Assembly: GCF_900200035.1 (NCBI RefSeq)
Contig: NZ_FZTC01000017.1
Span: 248,001-312,000 of the forward strand
Length of the DNA stretch: 64,000 bases
Direction of reading: 5' to 3'
From: Klebsiella grimontii
GTDB lineage: Bacteria > Pseudomonadota > Gammaproteobacteria > Enterobacterales > Enterobacteriaceae
The notes under the pieces are model-generated. The model ran no database searches. It was not told where the DNA came from and saw only the letters and a program-made list of their open reading frames with translations. Of this stretch, positions 25,623-37,362 are shown one piece after another. The first letter of the stretch is position 1. Every line of letters begins with the position of its first letter. A program made the translations under genes and the position numbers.

Positions 25623-27125
25623 TCAAGATTCTTCTTCTCGCCCCGGGTAAGGATACTTTTTTTGCTTTTTATTTTCGTACAGCCGGGCATCGGCGATTTT
25701 CATTACATCGGCCAGGCTATCCCCCGGCGCCATGCTGCAGGCGCCCCATGAGAAATTAACGCGCCGGTTAATGTCAATTACCCTCAGGTGCTGGCGAATA
25801 CGCTCGGGGATATTTTGCGCCTCTTGTTCCTCATAATCGATCAGGATCAGGAAGAACTCATCGCCGCCCAGACGGATGCCGTAATCGCTTTTACGGATGG
25901 CGGCGGAAATGGATTGCGCGAGCAGCACAATCGCGCGGTCGCCTTCGTCGTGCCCCCAGGTATCATTAAGGTATTTAAGCCGGTCGCAGTCCAGCGCCAT
26001 AAACACGATATTCACCCCCTGCTCGGTAAGCTTTTGCATGCGGGATTCCAGCAGCGAGGAGAGAATTTTACGGTTGTAAAGACCGGTTAAAGAATCACTA
26101 ATGTTCTCTTTGAAAACGTCGATATACAGACGAAAGTGCATGCGTACCAGATGCAGTAAAACGCCGGTAGATATCAGGTAAAACAGGAATAGCTTCCAGG
26201 AGCTAAGCAGAAAATAGGTCATATCCAGCGACAGCGCAATATGCAGGTTTTCCGCTACCTTTTGGCTATGGTGGGCATAGCTGAAAAAATGCGTGTTGCT
26301 GCGGTGTACGCGGATTTCAGATGTTGAGTCGGAGTCCGTTAACGTGATGTCGAGATAGCGCCAGACCAAAGGGCGGTCGGCGGTGTAAAGAAGTTTCTCA
26401 ATATCATGGCGAGTGACATCCACCATCACGATGCCCTTCAGCCGATCCCGATGATAAACCGGGGTTAAAAATGACAAAATATTCTGCCCGGTTAACGCGT
26501 CAGCATAGATGCTGGAAATCAGCGTGCGGCCGCGGAGTAAACCGTTGAGGCTGTTCTGAGTGATACCCAGTTTGCTGTCGTGAAGAAAGTCCCAGTTGGC
26601 GACTGGATTGCTTTTTATCTCAATTGGTGAATAGAAATAGGCATACTTATTATCTAAATCAAGATAGTAGCGGAAACGTTTGTCTGATTTGAATGTTGCC
26701 GCATTCAGCGCTGAGTTCATATCGCTTTGGGCGATAGCGGCATCAAATGCCTGCAGCGCCGGGAGAGCGTTGATCCATGGCCCGCACGACGCCTGCGTGG
26801 TACTGAGCGTACCGTGAAGCCCGGGGAAGGTATGCCCGGCGATATTCAGGCCGAAGACTTTACCCTTGTTCTCGACGCTGGCGCAGGCCTGTTGGGCTTT
26901 TTCGGCAGTCGGATGCGTATCCAGCTTTCGCGCGACCTGGGAGATCACGAGCTGATTTTGATATTTATCGTACAGAAAGGCGGATTCGCCCTTTTCGATG
27001 ATATATCGCATGTATTCTGACATATCCCGATGGCTGGCGACTAATTCATACACCAGAAACGAAGATGTCAGGACAACTACCCCCGCAGAAATGAAATAAC
27101 GGAGTAATTTATTCTGTAATTTCAT
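25623..27125 (-). CDS. dgcJ: membrane diguanylate cyclase DgcJ
   Basis: A 500-residue cyclase close to E. coli DgcJ (YeaJ, 496). A first membrane helix (about 10-30) precedes a large periplasmic sensor region (to about 310, with Cys pairs that may form a disulfide), then a second helix (WKLFLFYLISTGVLLHLV, about 312-330) and a cytoplasmic GGDEF domain. The active site is RLGGDEFFLIL and an I-site RKSD is present upstream, so both catalysis and feedback control look intact. It runs into yeaK 27 bases downstream. Confidence 0.92.
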   Translation of the reverse strand: MKLQNKLLRYFISAGVVVLTSSFLVYELVASHRDMSEYMRYIIEKGESAFLYDKYQNQLVISQVARKLDTHPTAEKAQQACASVENKGKVFGLNIAGHTFPGLHGTLSTTQASCGPWINALPALQAFDAAIAQSDMNSALNAATFKSDKRFRYYLDLDNKYAYFYSPIEIKSNPVANWDFLHDSKLGITQNSLNGLLRGRTLISSIYADALTGQNILSFLTPVYHRDRLKGIVMVDVTRHDIEKLLYTADRPLVWRYLDITLTDSDSTSEIRVHRSNTHFFSYAHHSQKVAENLHIALSLDMTYFLLSSWKLFLFYLISTGVLLHLVRMHFRLYIDVFKENISDSLTGLYNRKILSSLLESRMQKLTEQGVNIVFMALDCDRLKYLNDTWGHDEGDRAIVLLAQSISAAIRKSDYGIRLGGDEFFLILIDYEEQEAQNIPERIRQHLRVIDINRRVNFSWGACSMAPGDSLADVMKIADARLYENKKQKKYPYPGREEES

Positions 27126-27483
27126 GATGATAATTTCGCCAGCACGATTAAGATGATTCTACCATGGGCGGCCCGGTGGCGCCACGACCGATGATAAGCA
27201 TACTGGTCGTCTGTCCAGCATCATCATGCGTCATCACCGAACGGCAATGAAGATAAATAGCTGATTAAATATAAGGACGCTAAGTTATGTGGCTATCGTA
27301 AATATTCGACTAAATTCATTTTTCACTCATTTTGTTCTCAATAAAATATGCTGCAATAACCGCGCTGCGGCTATCCTGCCGCCGCTAAAAATGAAATAAT
27401 GTTAATTATCAAGCGAACTTTTCTTATTTTCACCAGTCCTTAGCAGGGTAACAGGCGGTACTATTGATAGCGGTAATGAGGTT
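27126..27483. other. AT-rich intergenic region between dgcJ and the GT9 gene
   Basis: This 358-base divergent spacer has no open frame of note. It is strongly AT-rich in 27240-27480, with a GC-rich imperfect inverted repeat around 27358-27395 (CGCGCTGCGGC, CTGCCGCCGC). It must hold the promoters of both dgcJ and the glycosyltransferase gene; no clear operator was seen. Confidence 0.5.
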
Positions 27484-28644
27484 ATGATGATGGAAAACGC
27501 AGCGGTGCAGGCATCCCCCCGAAAGTTTAAAAAAATAAGGGAGCTAAACAGGCGTCGTAATTATTTATTTAAGAAAATACGCAATGTCATTCGAGTCTAT
27601 ATCGCTAAAGCGTTCTGGGATAGTCGCGTGCGCCGCGAAGCTGATTTAACCTCTGTTAAAACGGTGTTGCTAATGCGTAATGAAGGGGCGATCGGCGACG
27701 TGGTAGTAGATTCAGCGCTGGTTAAATGCCTCCATAAGGCAGGTATGACCGTTGATTTTCTGTTAACGAAATCAAACAGTCAGGTCATGCGTGATAATCC
27801 ACACATTCGCCATATTTATGAAGCTGAGAATGTCGACTCGGCGGCTTATCTGCGTAAGTTTACCCATAACGTTCCTCGCTCCGTTATTAATGAGCTTGCG
27901 AATAATAAGTACGATATTGTAATTGACCCGTCGCTGTTTGATATTCCGGTTCACCGCATGCTGCTTTTACGGCAGATAAAACCCAGGTCGGTACTGGGAT
28001 TTAATAAATGGCCTTCCATCAATCACTATACCCGGTCTTTTGATTTTGACTGTGAAAACTGGCACGTCAGCAAGACATTTTCGATCATCGCTGATTATCT
28101 GCAGCTGGATAAGAAATATCTGCACTCTTATGACCTGCATATCCCGCAGGATGTTAATCATCAGGTTCGTGAATATCTGGCGGCGCTGAACGGGCGTAAC
28201 GTGGTGATTAATATTTTTGCCGGGCATCAGGACCGTAGTATGTCGCAGACGCAGCTGGCTGCGCTTATCGCCAGGCTGTGTCAGGATTATCCCGACGTCA
28301 ACATCATCCTGCTCGATCACCGCGATGAAATCCGCATTCCCCTGGCGGAAAAGGTCTGCGTGAATCCGTTTAAAACGCTGCATCACTGCATGGCGCTTAT
28401 TGCCCAGGCCGATTTAGTTATCTCACCGGATACTTCGGTGGTCCATATGGCGGCGGCGTGGAAAAAACCGCTTATCGCGGTCTACAAAGATGTGCGGATG
28501 AATAATCGACTCTGGGCGCCGGGATACGACAAGGCGCGGCAGATCATCGTTAAGTGCGGCAAGGTGCACCAGCTGGAGAGCTTGCCCGACCTGATTATGT
28601 CGGAGATTGATCCCGGTACTTTGCAACAGGGGCGGGCCGGGTAA
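27484..28644 (+). CDS. glycosyltransferase family 9 (heptosyltransferase-like) protein
   Basis: A 386-residue cytoplasmic or membrane-associated GT-B enzyme. A basic N-terminal tail (about 15-55, RKFKKIRELNRRRNYLFKK) precedes the first Rossmann-like domain (TVLLMRNEGAIGDVVVDSAL, GAIGD replacing the usual GDxLL of WaaF/WaaC), and the second domain ends with ADLVISPDTSVVHMAAAWKK, the diagnostic GT9 nucleotide-sugar loop. Such proteins transfer heptose or related sugars to lipopolysaccharide. There is no LPS gene nearby, so the acceptor is unknown. Three ATG codons start in a row (27484, 27487, 27490); GAGG best fits the second or third. In E. coli this place is held by cdgI (yeaI), so it is an accessory replacement. 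Confidence 0.85.
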   Translation: MMMENAAVQASPRKFKKIRELNRRRNYLFKKIRNVIRVYIAKAFWDSRVRREADLTSVKTVLLMRNEGAIGDVVVDSALVKCLHKAGMTVDFLLTKSNSQVMRDNPHIRHIYEAENVDSAAYLRKFTHNVPRSVINELANNKYDIVIDPSLFDIPVHRMLLLRQIKPRSVLGFNKWPSINHYTRSFDFDCENWHVSKTFSIIADYLQLDKKYLHSYDLHIPQDVNHQVREYLAALNGRNVVINIFAGHQDRSMSQTQLAALIARLCQDYPDVNIILLDHRDEIRIPLAEKVCVNPFKTLHHCMALIAQADLVISPDTSVVHMAAAWKKPLIAVYKDVRMNNRLWAPGYDKARQIIVKCGKVHQLESLPDLIMSEIDPGTLQQGRAG

Positions 28645-28651
28645 GGCGGGA

Positions 28652-28681
28652 TAAAAAACAGCCAGCGTCTGTGCTGGCTGT
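28652..28681 (-). terminator. rho-independent terminator of yeaGH
   Basis: On the minus strand ACAGCCAGC pairs with GCTGGCTGT over nine bases with a six-base loop and is followed by six T, directly after the yeaH stop codon. Confidence 0.92.
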
Positions 28682-28691
28682 CGGGAAAAGT

Positions 28692-30047
<1,356 letters not shown>

Positions 30048-30105
30048 TTATTGGGTCTTCGCAGTTATTATTAACCCGACAGCGGTGAGCTGCCGGGCCG
30101 GTCTA

Positions 30106-32040
30106 TCAGGATGATTTACGTACCCGCAGATACCATTCGCACAGCAGACGAACCTGCTTACGGGTATAGCCTTTCTCCATCATGCGGTCGACAAAGTCAT
30201 CGTGTTTTTTCTGCTCATCGGTTGACGTTTTGGTGTTGAAGGAAATCACCGGCAACAGCTCTTCGGTATTGGAGAACATTTTCTTCTCGATAACCGTGCG
30301 CAGTTTCTCGTAGCTGGTCCAGTTTGGATTACGCCCGCTGTTGTGCGCTCTGGCGCGCAGCACGAAGTTGACTATCTCGTTGCGGAAGTCTTTCGGGTTA
30401 CTGATCCCGGCGGGCTTCTCGATTTTTTCCAGCTCAGCGTTCAGCGACTCGCGGTCAAACAGCTGGCCGGTATCCGGGTCGCGGTATTCCTGATCCTGAA
30501 TCCAGAAGTCGGCGTAGGTGACATAACGGTCAAAAATGTTCTGCCCGTACTCAGAGTAGGATTCAAGGTAGGCGGTCTGGATCTCTTTGCCGATAAACTC
30601 GGCGTATTTCGGGATCAGATAGCCTTTGAGGAACTCAAGATAACGCTCTGACTGCTCCTGCGGGAACTGCTCGCGCTCGATCTGCTGCTCGAGGACGTAG
30701 AACAGATGCACCGGGTTGGCGGCGACTTCGGCATGGTCAAAGTTAAATACCCGCGACAGGATTTTGAACGCGAAGCGGGTAGACAGGCCGTTCATCCCTT
30801 CATCAACGCCGGCATAATCGCGATACTCCTGATAGGATTTCGCTTTCGGGTCGGTGTCTTTCAGGCTTTCGCCGTCATAGACGCGCATTTTTGAGTAAAT
30901 GCTCGAGTTTTCCGGCTCTTTCAGCCGCGACAGAATCGAGAAGCGCGACAGCGTTTCCAGCGTGCCCGGCGCGCACGGCGCATGGGTCAGTTCGCTGTTA
31001 TTAAGCAGTTTTTCATAGATGCGGATCTCTTCCGAGATACGCAGGCAATAAGGCACCTTGACGATATACACGCGGTCGAGGAAGGCCTCATTGTTTTTGT
31101 TATTCCGGAAGGTCACCCATTCCGATTCGTTGGAGTGGGCGAGGATGATCCCGTTGAACGGCAGGGCGGAGATCCCTTCGGTACCGTTATAGTTGCCTTC
31201 CTGCGTCGCGGTCAGCAGCGGGTGCAGCACCTTGATAGGCGCTTTAAACATCTCGACGAATTCCATCAGCCCCTGGTTGGCGCGGCACAGGGCGCCGGAG
31301 TAGCCGTAGGCATCCGGATCATTCTGCGCGTAGTGCTCCAGTTTACGAATATCCACTTTACCGACCAGCGCCGAGATGTCCTGGTTGTTCTCGTCGCCAG
31401 GCTCGGTTTTGGCGATGGCGATCTGCGCCAGAATTGATGGCCACACTTTCACCACGCGGAACTTAGTGATGTCGCCGCCGAATTCATGCAGACGCTTGGC
31501 CGCCCACGGCGACATAATCGTCCCCAGATAGCGGTTTGGAATGCCGTACTCTTTTTCGAGGATTTGCGCATCCTCCTGCGGGTTGAACAGACACAGCGGA
31601 TGGTCGTTGACCGGGCTGCGCTCTCCGTTTGCGCTGAGCACATAGATAGGGACGCGCTGCATTAAGGACTTCAGGCGTTCGGCAAGCGATGATTTACCGC
31701 CGCCCACGGGCCCCAGCAGATACAGAATCTGTTTCTTCTCTTCCAGCCCTTGAGCGGCGTGCTTCAGGTAAGAAACAATTTGCTCAATGGCATCTTCCAT
31801 CCCGTAAAACTCTTCAAAGGCCGGATAGCGTGCGACAACCCGGTTTGAAAAGAGACGGGATAGCCTGGGTTCGAGGGCCGTATCGACCATGACCGGCTCA
31901 CCGATGGCCATCAGCAATCTTTCTGCTGCGTTAGCATAAGCACTGCGATCTTGCCGACAGATGGTAAGAAACTCCTGCAGTGTGAACTCTTCGTCCTTGG
32001 CAGCTTCATAGCGCTGGCGATAGTGATCGAATATATTCAT
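30106..32040 (-). CDS. yeaG: PrkA-type serine protein kinase YeaG
   Basis: A 644-residue protein identical in length to E. coli YeaG, an AAA-type serine kinase active in nitrogen and carbon starvation. Walker A reads LLGPVGGGKSSLAERLK (about residues 103-119), and the C-terminal PrkA domain includes NWTSYEKLRTVIEKKMFSNT and KGYTRKQVRLLCEWYLRVRK. It heads the yeaGH operon. The ATG at 32040 gives the E. coli start MNIFDHYRQRYEAAKDEEFT; the frame continues upstream without a ribosome site. A sigma-54-type promoter lies 100 bases upstream. Confidence 0.97.
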   Translation of the reverse strand: MNIFDHYRQRYEAAKDEEFTLQEFLTICRQDRSAYANAAERLLMAIGEPVMVDTALEPRLSRLFSNRVVARYPAFEEFYGMEDAIEQIVSYLKHAAQGLEEKKQILYLLGPVGGGKSSLAERLKSLMQRVPIYVLSANGERSPVNDHPLCLFNPQEDAQILEKEYGIPNRYLGTIMSPWAAKRLHEFGGDITKFRVVKVWPSILAQIAIAKTEPGDENNQDISALVGKVDIRKLEHYAQNDPDAYGYSGALCRANQGLMEFVEMFKAPIKVLHPLLTATQEGNYNGTEGISALPFNGIILAHSNESEWVTFRNNKNNEAFLDRVYIVKVPYCLRISEEIRIYEKLLNNSELTHAPCAPGTLETLSRFSILSRLKEPENSSIYSKMRVYDGESLKDTDPKAKSYQEYRDYAGVDEGMNGLSTRFAFKILSRVFNFDHAEVAANPVHLFYVLEQQIEREQFPQEQSERYLEFLKGYLIPKYAEFIGKEIQTAYLESYSEYGQNIFDRYVTYADFWIQDQEYRDPDTGQLFDRESLNAELEKIEKPAGISNPKDFRNEIVNFVLRARAHNSGRNPNWTSYEKLRTVIEKKMFSNTEELLPVISFNTKTSTDEQKKHDDFVDRMMEKGYTRKQVRLLCEWYLRVRKSS

Positions 32041-32139
32041 GGCATGCCGTCCTTTCGTTTTTAGCACAGGTTGAGAGCCGTTCATATGAATAGTGGGAGC
32101 CCCCGGAAGAGGTAAGCTGCATAGCGCTCTCTGATACTC

Positions 32140-32156
32140 CAGCAACCCTTATGCCA
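32140..32156 (-). promoter_or_regulatory. sigma-54-type promoter of yeaGH
   Basis: The reverse-strand sequence TGGCATAAGGGTTGCTG has GG and GC exactly ten bases apart and fits the -24/-12 consensus. It lies 100 bases before the yeaG start. yeaGH is a known NtrC/RpoN target in E. coli. Confidence 0.82.
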
Positions 32157-32466
32157 GGTTGGCGAAGTATCGGGATAACGTGCCCCGCATTTACTTCTTC
32201 TAAATTTAAGCGTAGATGCATTTGGAAAACTTGCATGGCGTAGAAAATCAATTTCAATGACATATCAATAACTCATCCGGAAAACGGTCTCTTTTTTGCA
32301 CCTCTTGTCCTGCGGCGTCATGGCGCTGTCATTCAGGTGTCAGCTTGTGGTCATCTGACGATGAGAAAATGATGAGTTCAGTGTAATGACTGGTAAAGAA
32401 TTTGAGGCATGACGTATACAACGTTAAACTGCCTGCGCTGATTATTTGACAACAGGAATATGGATC
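32157..32466. other. divergent spacer between yeaG and mipA
   Basis: About 310 bases without a gene, carrying the upstream activation region of yeaG and the mipA promoter. A half site TGCACC at 32297-32302 is the only NtrC-like element I could see. No other structure was recognised. Confidence 0.45.
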
Positions 32467-33213
32467 GTGACTAAAATCAAACTTCTGGCACTTGGTGTGT
32501 TGATTGCGAGTTCAGCATCCGCCGTACACGCTGAAGGGAAGTTCACTTTAGGGGCGGGTGTGGGTGTGGTCGAACATCCCTACAAGCAATATGATGCTGA
32601 TGTTTACCCGGTGCCCGTTATTAATTATGAGAGCGATAACTTCTGGTTTCGCGGCTTGGGTGGTGGTTACTACCTGTGGAATGATACCAACGATAAGCTC
32701 TCTGTGACCGCGTACTGGTCGCCGATGTACTTTAAGCCTGGCGACAGCGATAGCCAGCAGATGCGTCGCCTGGATAAGCGTAAGTCCACGGTGATGGCGG
32801 GGCTCTCCTACGAACATTATACGCAGTACGGCTTCCTGCGCACCGCGCTGTCAGGGGACACCCTGGATAACAGCAACGGTATCGTATGGGATCTGGCCTG
32901 GCTGTATCGCTATACCAACGGCAACCTGACGCTTACGCCGGGTATTGGCGTGGAGTGGAACAGCGACAACCAGAACGAGTACTACTATGGTGTTTCGAAA
33001 CATGAGTCGAATCGCAGCGGCATGCGCAGCTACGATCCGGACAGCAGCTGGAACCCGTACCTCGAGCTGTCGGCAAACTATCGTTTCCTCGGCGACTGGA
33101 GCGTATACGGCGTGGCGCGCTATACCCGTCTGTCCGATGAAATCACCGATAGCCCGATGGTGGACAAATCCTGGAGCGGCCTGATTTCTACCGGGGTCAC
33201 TTACTCCTTCTGA
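32467..33213 (+). CDS. mipA: MltA-interacting outer-membrane protein MipA
   Basis: A 248-residue outer-membrane protein that in E. coli binds the lytic transglycosylase MltA and PBP1B. It opens with a signal peptide (TKIKLLALGVLIASSASAVH, cleaved after HA), then EGKFTLGAGVGVVEHPYKQY and a barrel with GNLTLTPGIGVEWNSDNQNE and a terminal aromatic (TYSF). The start is GTG at 32467, aligned with the E. coli start, with AGGA nine bases upstream; a longer frame from 32446 is not supported. A terminator follows. Confidence 0.94.
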   Translation: MTKIKLLALGVLIASSASAVHAEGKFTLGAGVGVVEHPYKQYDADVYPVPVINYESDNFWFRGLGGGYYLWNDTNDKLSVTAYWSPMYFKPGDSDSQQMRRLDKRKSTVMAGLSYEHYTQYGFLRTALSGDTLDNSNGIVWDLAWLYRYTNGNLTLTPGIGVEWNSDNQNEYYYGVSKHESNRSGMRSYDPDSSWNPYLELSANYRFLGDWSVYGVARYTRLSDEITDSPMVDKSWSGLISTGVTYSF

Positions 33214-33244
33214 TAGTGCTTTATTACAGGGCATTTTGTGCATC

Positions 33245-33270
33245 AAAACAGGGCGTCTCGCCCTGTTTTG
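33245..33270 (+). terminator. rho-independent terminator of mipA
   Basis: A perfect eleven-base stem AAAACAGGGCG/CGCCCTGTTTT with a TCT loop between mipA and yeaE. Confidence 0.88.
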
Positions 33271-33305
33271 CATTATGGTGGTGCAATCATTTGCAGGAGG
33301 TAGCG

Positions 33306-34160
33306 ATGGTAGAAAGGACCATTCGTTTTGGCGAGCATCCGGCGGTTCCCGTTATCGGGCAGGGGACCTGGTATATGGGTGAAAACCCGGCGCTGCGCGC
33401 GCAGGAGGCGGCTGCACTGCGCGCGGGCATCGATCTTGGCCTGACGGTTATCGATACGGCGGAAATGTATGCTGACGGCGGCGCTGAAGAGGTCGTCGGC
33501 GAGGCGATTCGCGGGCAACGCGATCGGGTGGTGCTGGTGTCTAAAGTCTATCCATGGAATGCCGGTGGACGCAAAATAGCCCGCGCCTGCGAGGCCAGCC
33601 TGCGCCGCCTCAATACCGACTATCTGGATCTTTATCTGCTGCACTGGCGCGGAGATTATTCTCTACAGGAGACGGTTGCCGGCATGGAAGCGCTGGTTGC
33701 GCAGGGTAAAATTCGCCGCTGGGGCGTGTCGAATCTCGATGAGGATGATATGCAACAGCTCTGGCAGGTGGAGGGCGGCGAACGGTGCGCGACCAATCAG
33801 GTGCTCTATCATCTGGCTTCCCGCGGCATTGAGTATGACCTGCTGCCGTGGTGCCAGCAGCGGCGGCTGCCGGTAATGGCCTATTGTCCGCTGGCTCAGG
33901 CCGGTCGCCTGCGCAATGGACTTTTAAATCATACCGTTGTGAAAAATATTGCGCAGGAGCGGGGCGTGACCGCGGCGCAGATTCTGCTGGCGTGGGTGAT
34001 TAGCCGCCGGGAGGTACTGGCGATCCCGAAAGCGTCGAGCATTGAGCATGTCGCGCAGAATGCCGCGGCGCTGGATATTGTGCTGAACGATGAGGAGCTT
34101 GCGCTTCTCGATAAAGCTTACCCGGCGCCGGCCAGAAAAACGCCGCTGGATATGGTGTAA
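33306..34160 (+). CDS. yeaE: aldo-keto reductase YeaE
   Basis: A 284-residue NADPH-dependent aldo-keto reductase; E. coli YeaE reduces methylglyoxal. The TIM-barrel family marks are present: GLTVIDTAEMYADGGAEEVV with catalytic Asp and Tyr, VSKVYPWNAGG with catalytic Lys, and the LLHW motif with catalytic His at about residue 110. The nicotinamide cofactor region AIPKASSIEHVAQNA is near the C terminus. The ATG has a strong GGAGG ribosome site. Next to mipA and yeaD as in E. coli. Confidence 0.93.
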   Translation: MVERTIRFGEHPAVPVIGQGTWYMGENPALRAQEAAALRAGIDLGLTVIDTAEMYADGGAEEVVGEAIRGQRDRVVLVSKVYPWNAGGRKIARACEASLRRLNTDYLDLYLLHWRGDYSLQETVAGMEALVAQGKIRRWGVSNLDEDDMQQLWQVEGGERCATNQVLYHLASRGIEYDLLPWCQQRRLPVMAYCPLAQAGRLRNGLLNHTVVKNIAQERGVTAAQILLAWVISRREVLAIPKASSIEHVAQNAAALDIVLNDEELALLDKAYPAPARKTPLDMV

Positions 34161-34208
34161 AGCAAAGCCCAACTCTGCGATCGGCAAAATACGCGTACAA
34201 TCAGTCGA

Positions 34209-34242
34209 GTAGGCCGGGCAAGGCGTAAGCCGCCGCCCGGCA
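34209..34242. repeat. REP element between yeaE and yeaD
   Basis: A palindromic REP unit (GCCGGGCAAGGCGTAAGC paired with CGCCGCCCGGC) lies between the convergent yeaE and yeaD genes. Confidence 0.75.
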
Positions 34243-34277
34243 GAACGATGTTAACCCGCGCGCCATCCTGCTTTGCG

Positions 34278-35162
34278 TTAGCGTTTCACCACGCGGAGGG
34301 TTTGCGCCAGGCGCGAAGGTTTCTCTTCGCTGGCCTTCTGGGTTTCGGTCACGCAGCAGGTTTCTACGCAGACGAAGGTTTTGTAGCCATCATCCGGCAT
34401 GTCGCCCATGCTGACGGAAAGCGCCGGACCCGGGTTCCAGGCCACCACGTTGCTGTTGTGATGATGCGTAACGTCGATATTGCGGTTCAGCGCATCGTCG
34501 TGAATCACGCTGCAGGTTTCGGCATTCAGATACACGCGGTCGGTACGATCGGGAAAGGTCTCTGTGCCATTGCTCAAAACGCCTTCTTCCGCGTTTTTCA
34601 CTTTATCAATATAACGCTCCCCCAGACCGCTGACCTTCACAGCCGCAATGTCGCCGACGTTGAAATAGGTGTGCAGGGCGGAAGTGGTTTCAAATTCGCC
34701 GTGCGCTTCCAGCTCAATTTCGCAGGTTTTGCCCAGCTTGAAACGCGCCAGCAGGGTGAACTCGTGCGGCCAGTACTGGCGGGTAGCCTCGCTGCTTTTC
34801 AGTTCAAAGGTCAGCACCGCGCCTTTGTCATCTTCATCGTGCCCTTTCAGAGCCCAGGGCAGATTGCGGGCGAAGCCGTGGGAGGGCAGACCCGGCTGCG
34901 CAGAAGGGCCGAACCACGGCCAGCAAATCGGCACGCCGCCGCGCAGGGCAACGCCGTTTTTAAACGGCGTATTGCCGCTGAGCCACAGGACTTCTTCTTC
35001 GCCCGCGGGCTTCCAGGAGAGCAGGTGAGCGCCCTGCAAAGCCACGGAGGCTTTCACCTGCGGATGGTCAACGACGATCAGCTCGAGGTCATCAAGCTGG
35101 CGGCGGGAAAGGACAGGGGTAAGTTGTTCGATAACCGGGAGGGCAAAAATTTTATTAATCAT
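34278..35162 (-). CDS. yeaD: D-hexose-6-phosphate mutarotase (glucose-6-phosphate 1-epimerase) YeaD
   Basis: A 294-residue aldose-1-epimerase-fold enzyme that interconverts alpha and beta glucose 6-phosphate. Conserved blocks include ASVALQGAHLLSWKP, LRGGVPICWPWFGPS, HGFARNLPW with an active-site His-Gly, and TYFNVGDI. The gene follows gapA on the same strand, past a terminator, as in E. coli, linking it to glycolysis. Confidence 0.94.
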   Translation of the reverse strand: MINKIFALPVIEQLTPVLSRRQLDDLELIVVDHPQVKASVALQGAHLLSWKPAGEEEVLWLSGNTPFKNGVALRGGVPICWPWFGPSAQPGLPSHGFARNLPWALKGHDEDDKGAVLTFELKSSEATRQYWPHEFTLLARFKLGKTCEIELEAHGEFETTSALHTYFNVGDIAAVKVSGLGERYIDKVKNAEEGVLSNGTETFPDRTDRVYLNAETCSVIHDDALNRNIDVTHHHNSNVVAWNPGPALSVSMGDMPDDGYKTFVCVETCCVTETQKASEEKPSRLAQTLRVVKR

Positions 35163-35184
35163 TACGCAATCCTTTATCTTCAGA

Positions 35185-35213
35185 CAAAAAAAAGAGCGAC
35201 CGAAGTCGCTCTT
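35185..35213 (-). terminator. terminator between gapA and yeaD
   Basis: On the minus strand AGAGCGAC and GTCGCTCT pair around a short loop and are followed by eight T, 25 bases after the gapA stop. It would limit read-through of the very strong gapA transcript into yeaD. Confidence 0.92.
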
Positions 35214-35236
35214 ACAGATTACTGTCTCATCTCAAC

Positions 35237-36570
<1,334 letters not shown>

Positions 36571-36984
36571 ATGTCGAATAAACCCTCTTCGGACGAGCTC
36601 AAAAAAAATTTGAGCGAGATGCAGTTTTACGTGACGCAGAATCACGGTACTGAGCCGCCGTTCACCGGGCGGTTGCTGCACAACAAACGCGATGGCGTCT
36701 ACCACTGCCTGGTGTGCGATGCCGCGCTGTTTCACTCGCAAACCAAGTATGATTCCGGCTGCGGCTGGCCGAGCTTTTATGAGCCCGTCAGCGATGACGC
36801 AATTCGCTACCTTAATGATTACTCCCACGGTATGCAGCGCACGGAAATTCGCTGCGGAAACTGCGATGCTCACCTTGGGCACGTATTCCCGGATGGCCCT
36901 CAGCCCACCGGAGAACGTTTTTGCGTTAATTCGGCCTCGTTAAGCTTCACCAATGACGAAAACGGTGAGCAAATTAAGGGTTGA
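36571..36984 (+). CDS. msrB: peptide methionine-R-sulfoxide reductase MsrB
   Basis: A 137-residue repair enzyme that reduces the R form of methionine sulfoxide in proteins. Zinc is held by CxxC pairs Cys46/Cys49 (CLVC) and Cys95/Cys98 (CGNC); the catalytic Cys118 is in [11 protein letters not shown]. The [10 protein letters not shown] motif is typical. The chosen ATG matches the E. coli protein length. yeaC follows 42 bases later on the same strand. Confidence 0.95.
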   Translation: MSNKPSSDELKKNLSEMQFYVTQNHGTEPPFTGRLLHNKRDGVYHCLVCDAALFHSQTKYDSGCGWPSFYEPVSDDAIRYLNDYSHGMQRTEIRCGNCDAHLGHVFPDGPQPTGERFCVNSASLSFTNDENGEQIKG

Positions 36985-37026
36985 AAAAACGATTCAGCAA
37001 ATTATTCCAAACGGGGATATCGGAAG

Positions 37027-37302
37027 ATGGAAATCGATCGGATTATTGACGGTATGACGCCGGAAGTTTATCAGCGCCTGGCCACGGCGGTGGAATTGGG
37101 TAAATGGCCGGACGGCGTGGCGTTGACTGACGAACAGAAAGAGAACTGCCTGCAGCTGGTGATGCTTTGGCAGGCGCGCTACAACGTTGACGCGCAGCAT
37201 ATGACCATCGATACCAACGGGCAGATGGTGATGAAAAGTAAACAGCAGCTGAAAGTTGACTTCGGCATTACGCCGCAGCCTATCGCGACCTTTAAATCCT
37301 GA
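37027..37302 (+). CDS. yeaC: DUF1315 family protein YeaC
   Basis: A 91-residue soluble protein of unknown function, matching E. coli YeaC (IIDGMTPEVYQRLATAVELG, and LQLVMLWQARYN in the middle). It lies downstream of msrB, probably in the same transcript, and ends at a terminator. The ribosome site GGAAG is moderate. Confidence 0.93.
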   Translation: MEIDRIIDGMTPEVYQRLATAVELGKWPDGVALTDEQKENCLQLVMLWQARYNVDAQHMTIDTNGQMVMKSKQQLKVDFGITPQPIATFKS

Positions 37303-37321
37303 GCCTGAAAAGGCCTGCGTC

Positions 37322-37350
37322 AGCCCGGCCAGGTGTGCGCCGGGCTTTGA
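37322..37350 (+). terminator. terminator of msrB-yeaC
   Basis: AGCCCGGC and GCCGGGCT form a perfect eight-base stem with a nine-base loop and are followed by a short TTT, just after yeaC. Confidence 0.65.
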
Positions 37351-37362
37351 TGCGTCACAGCG

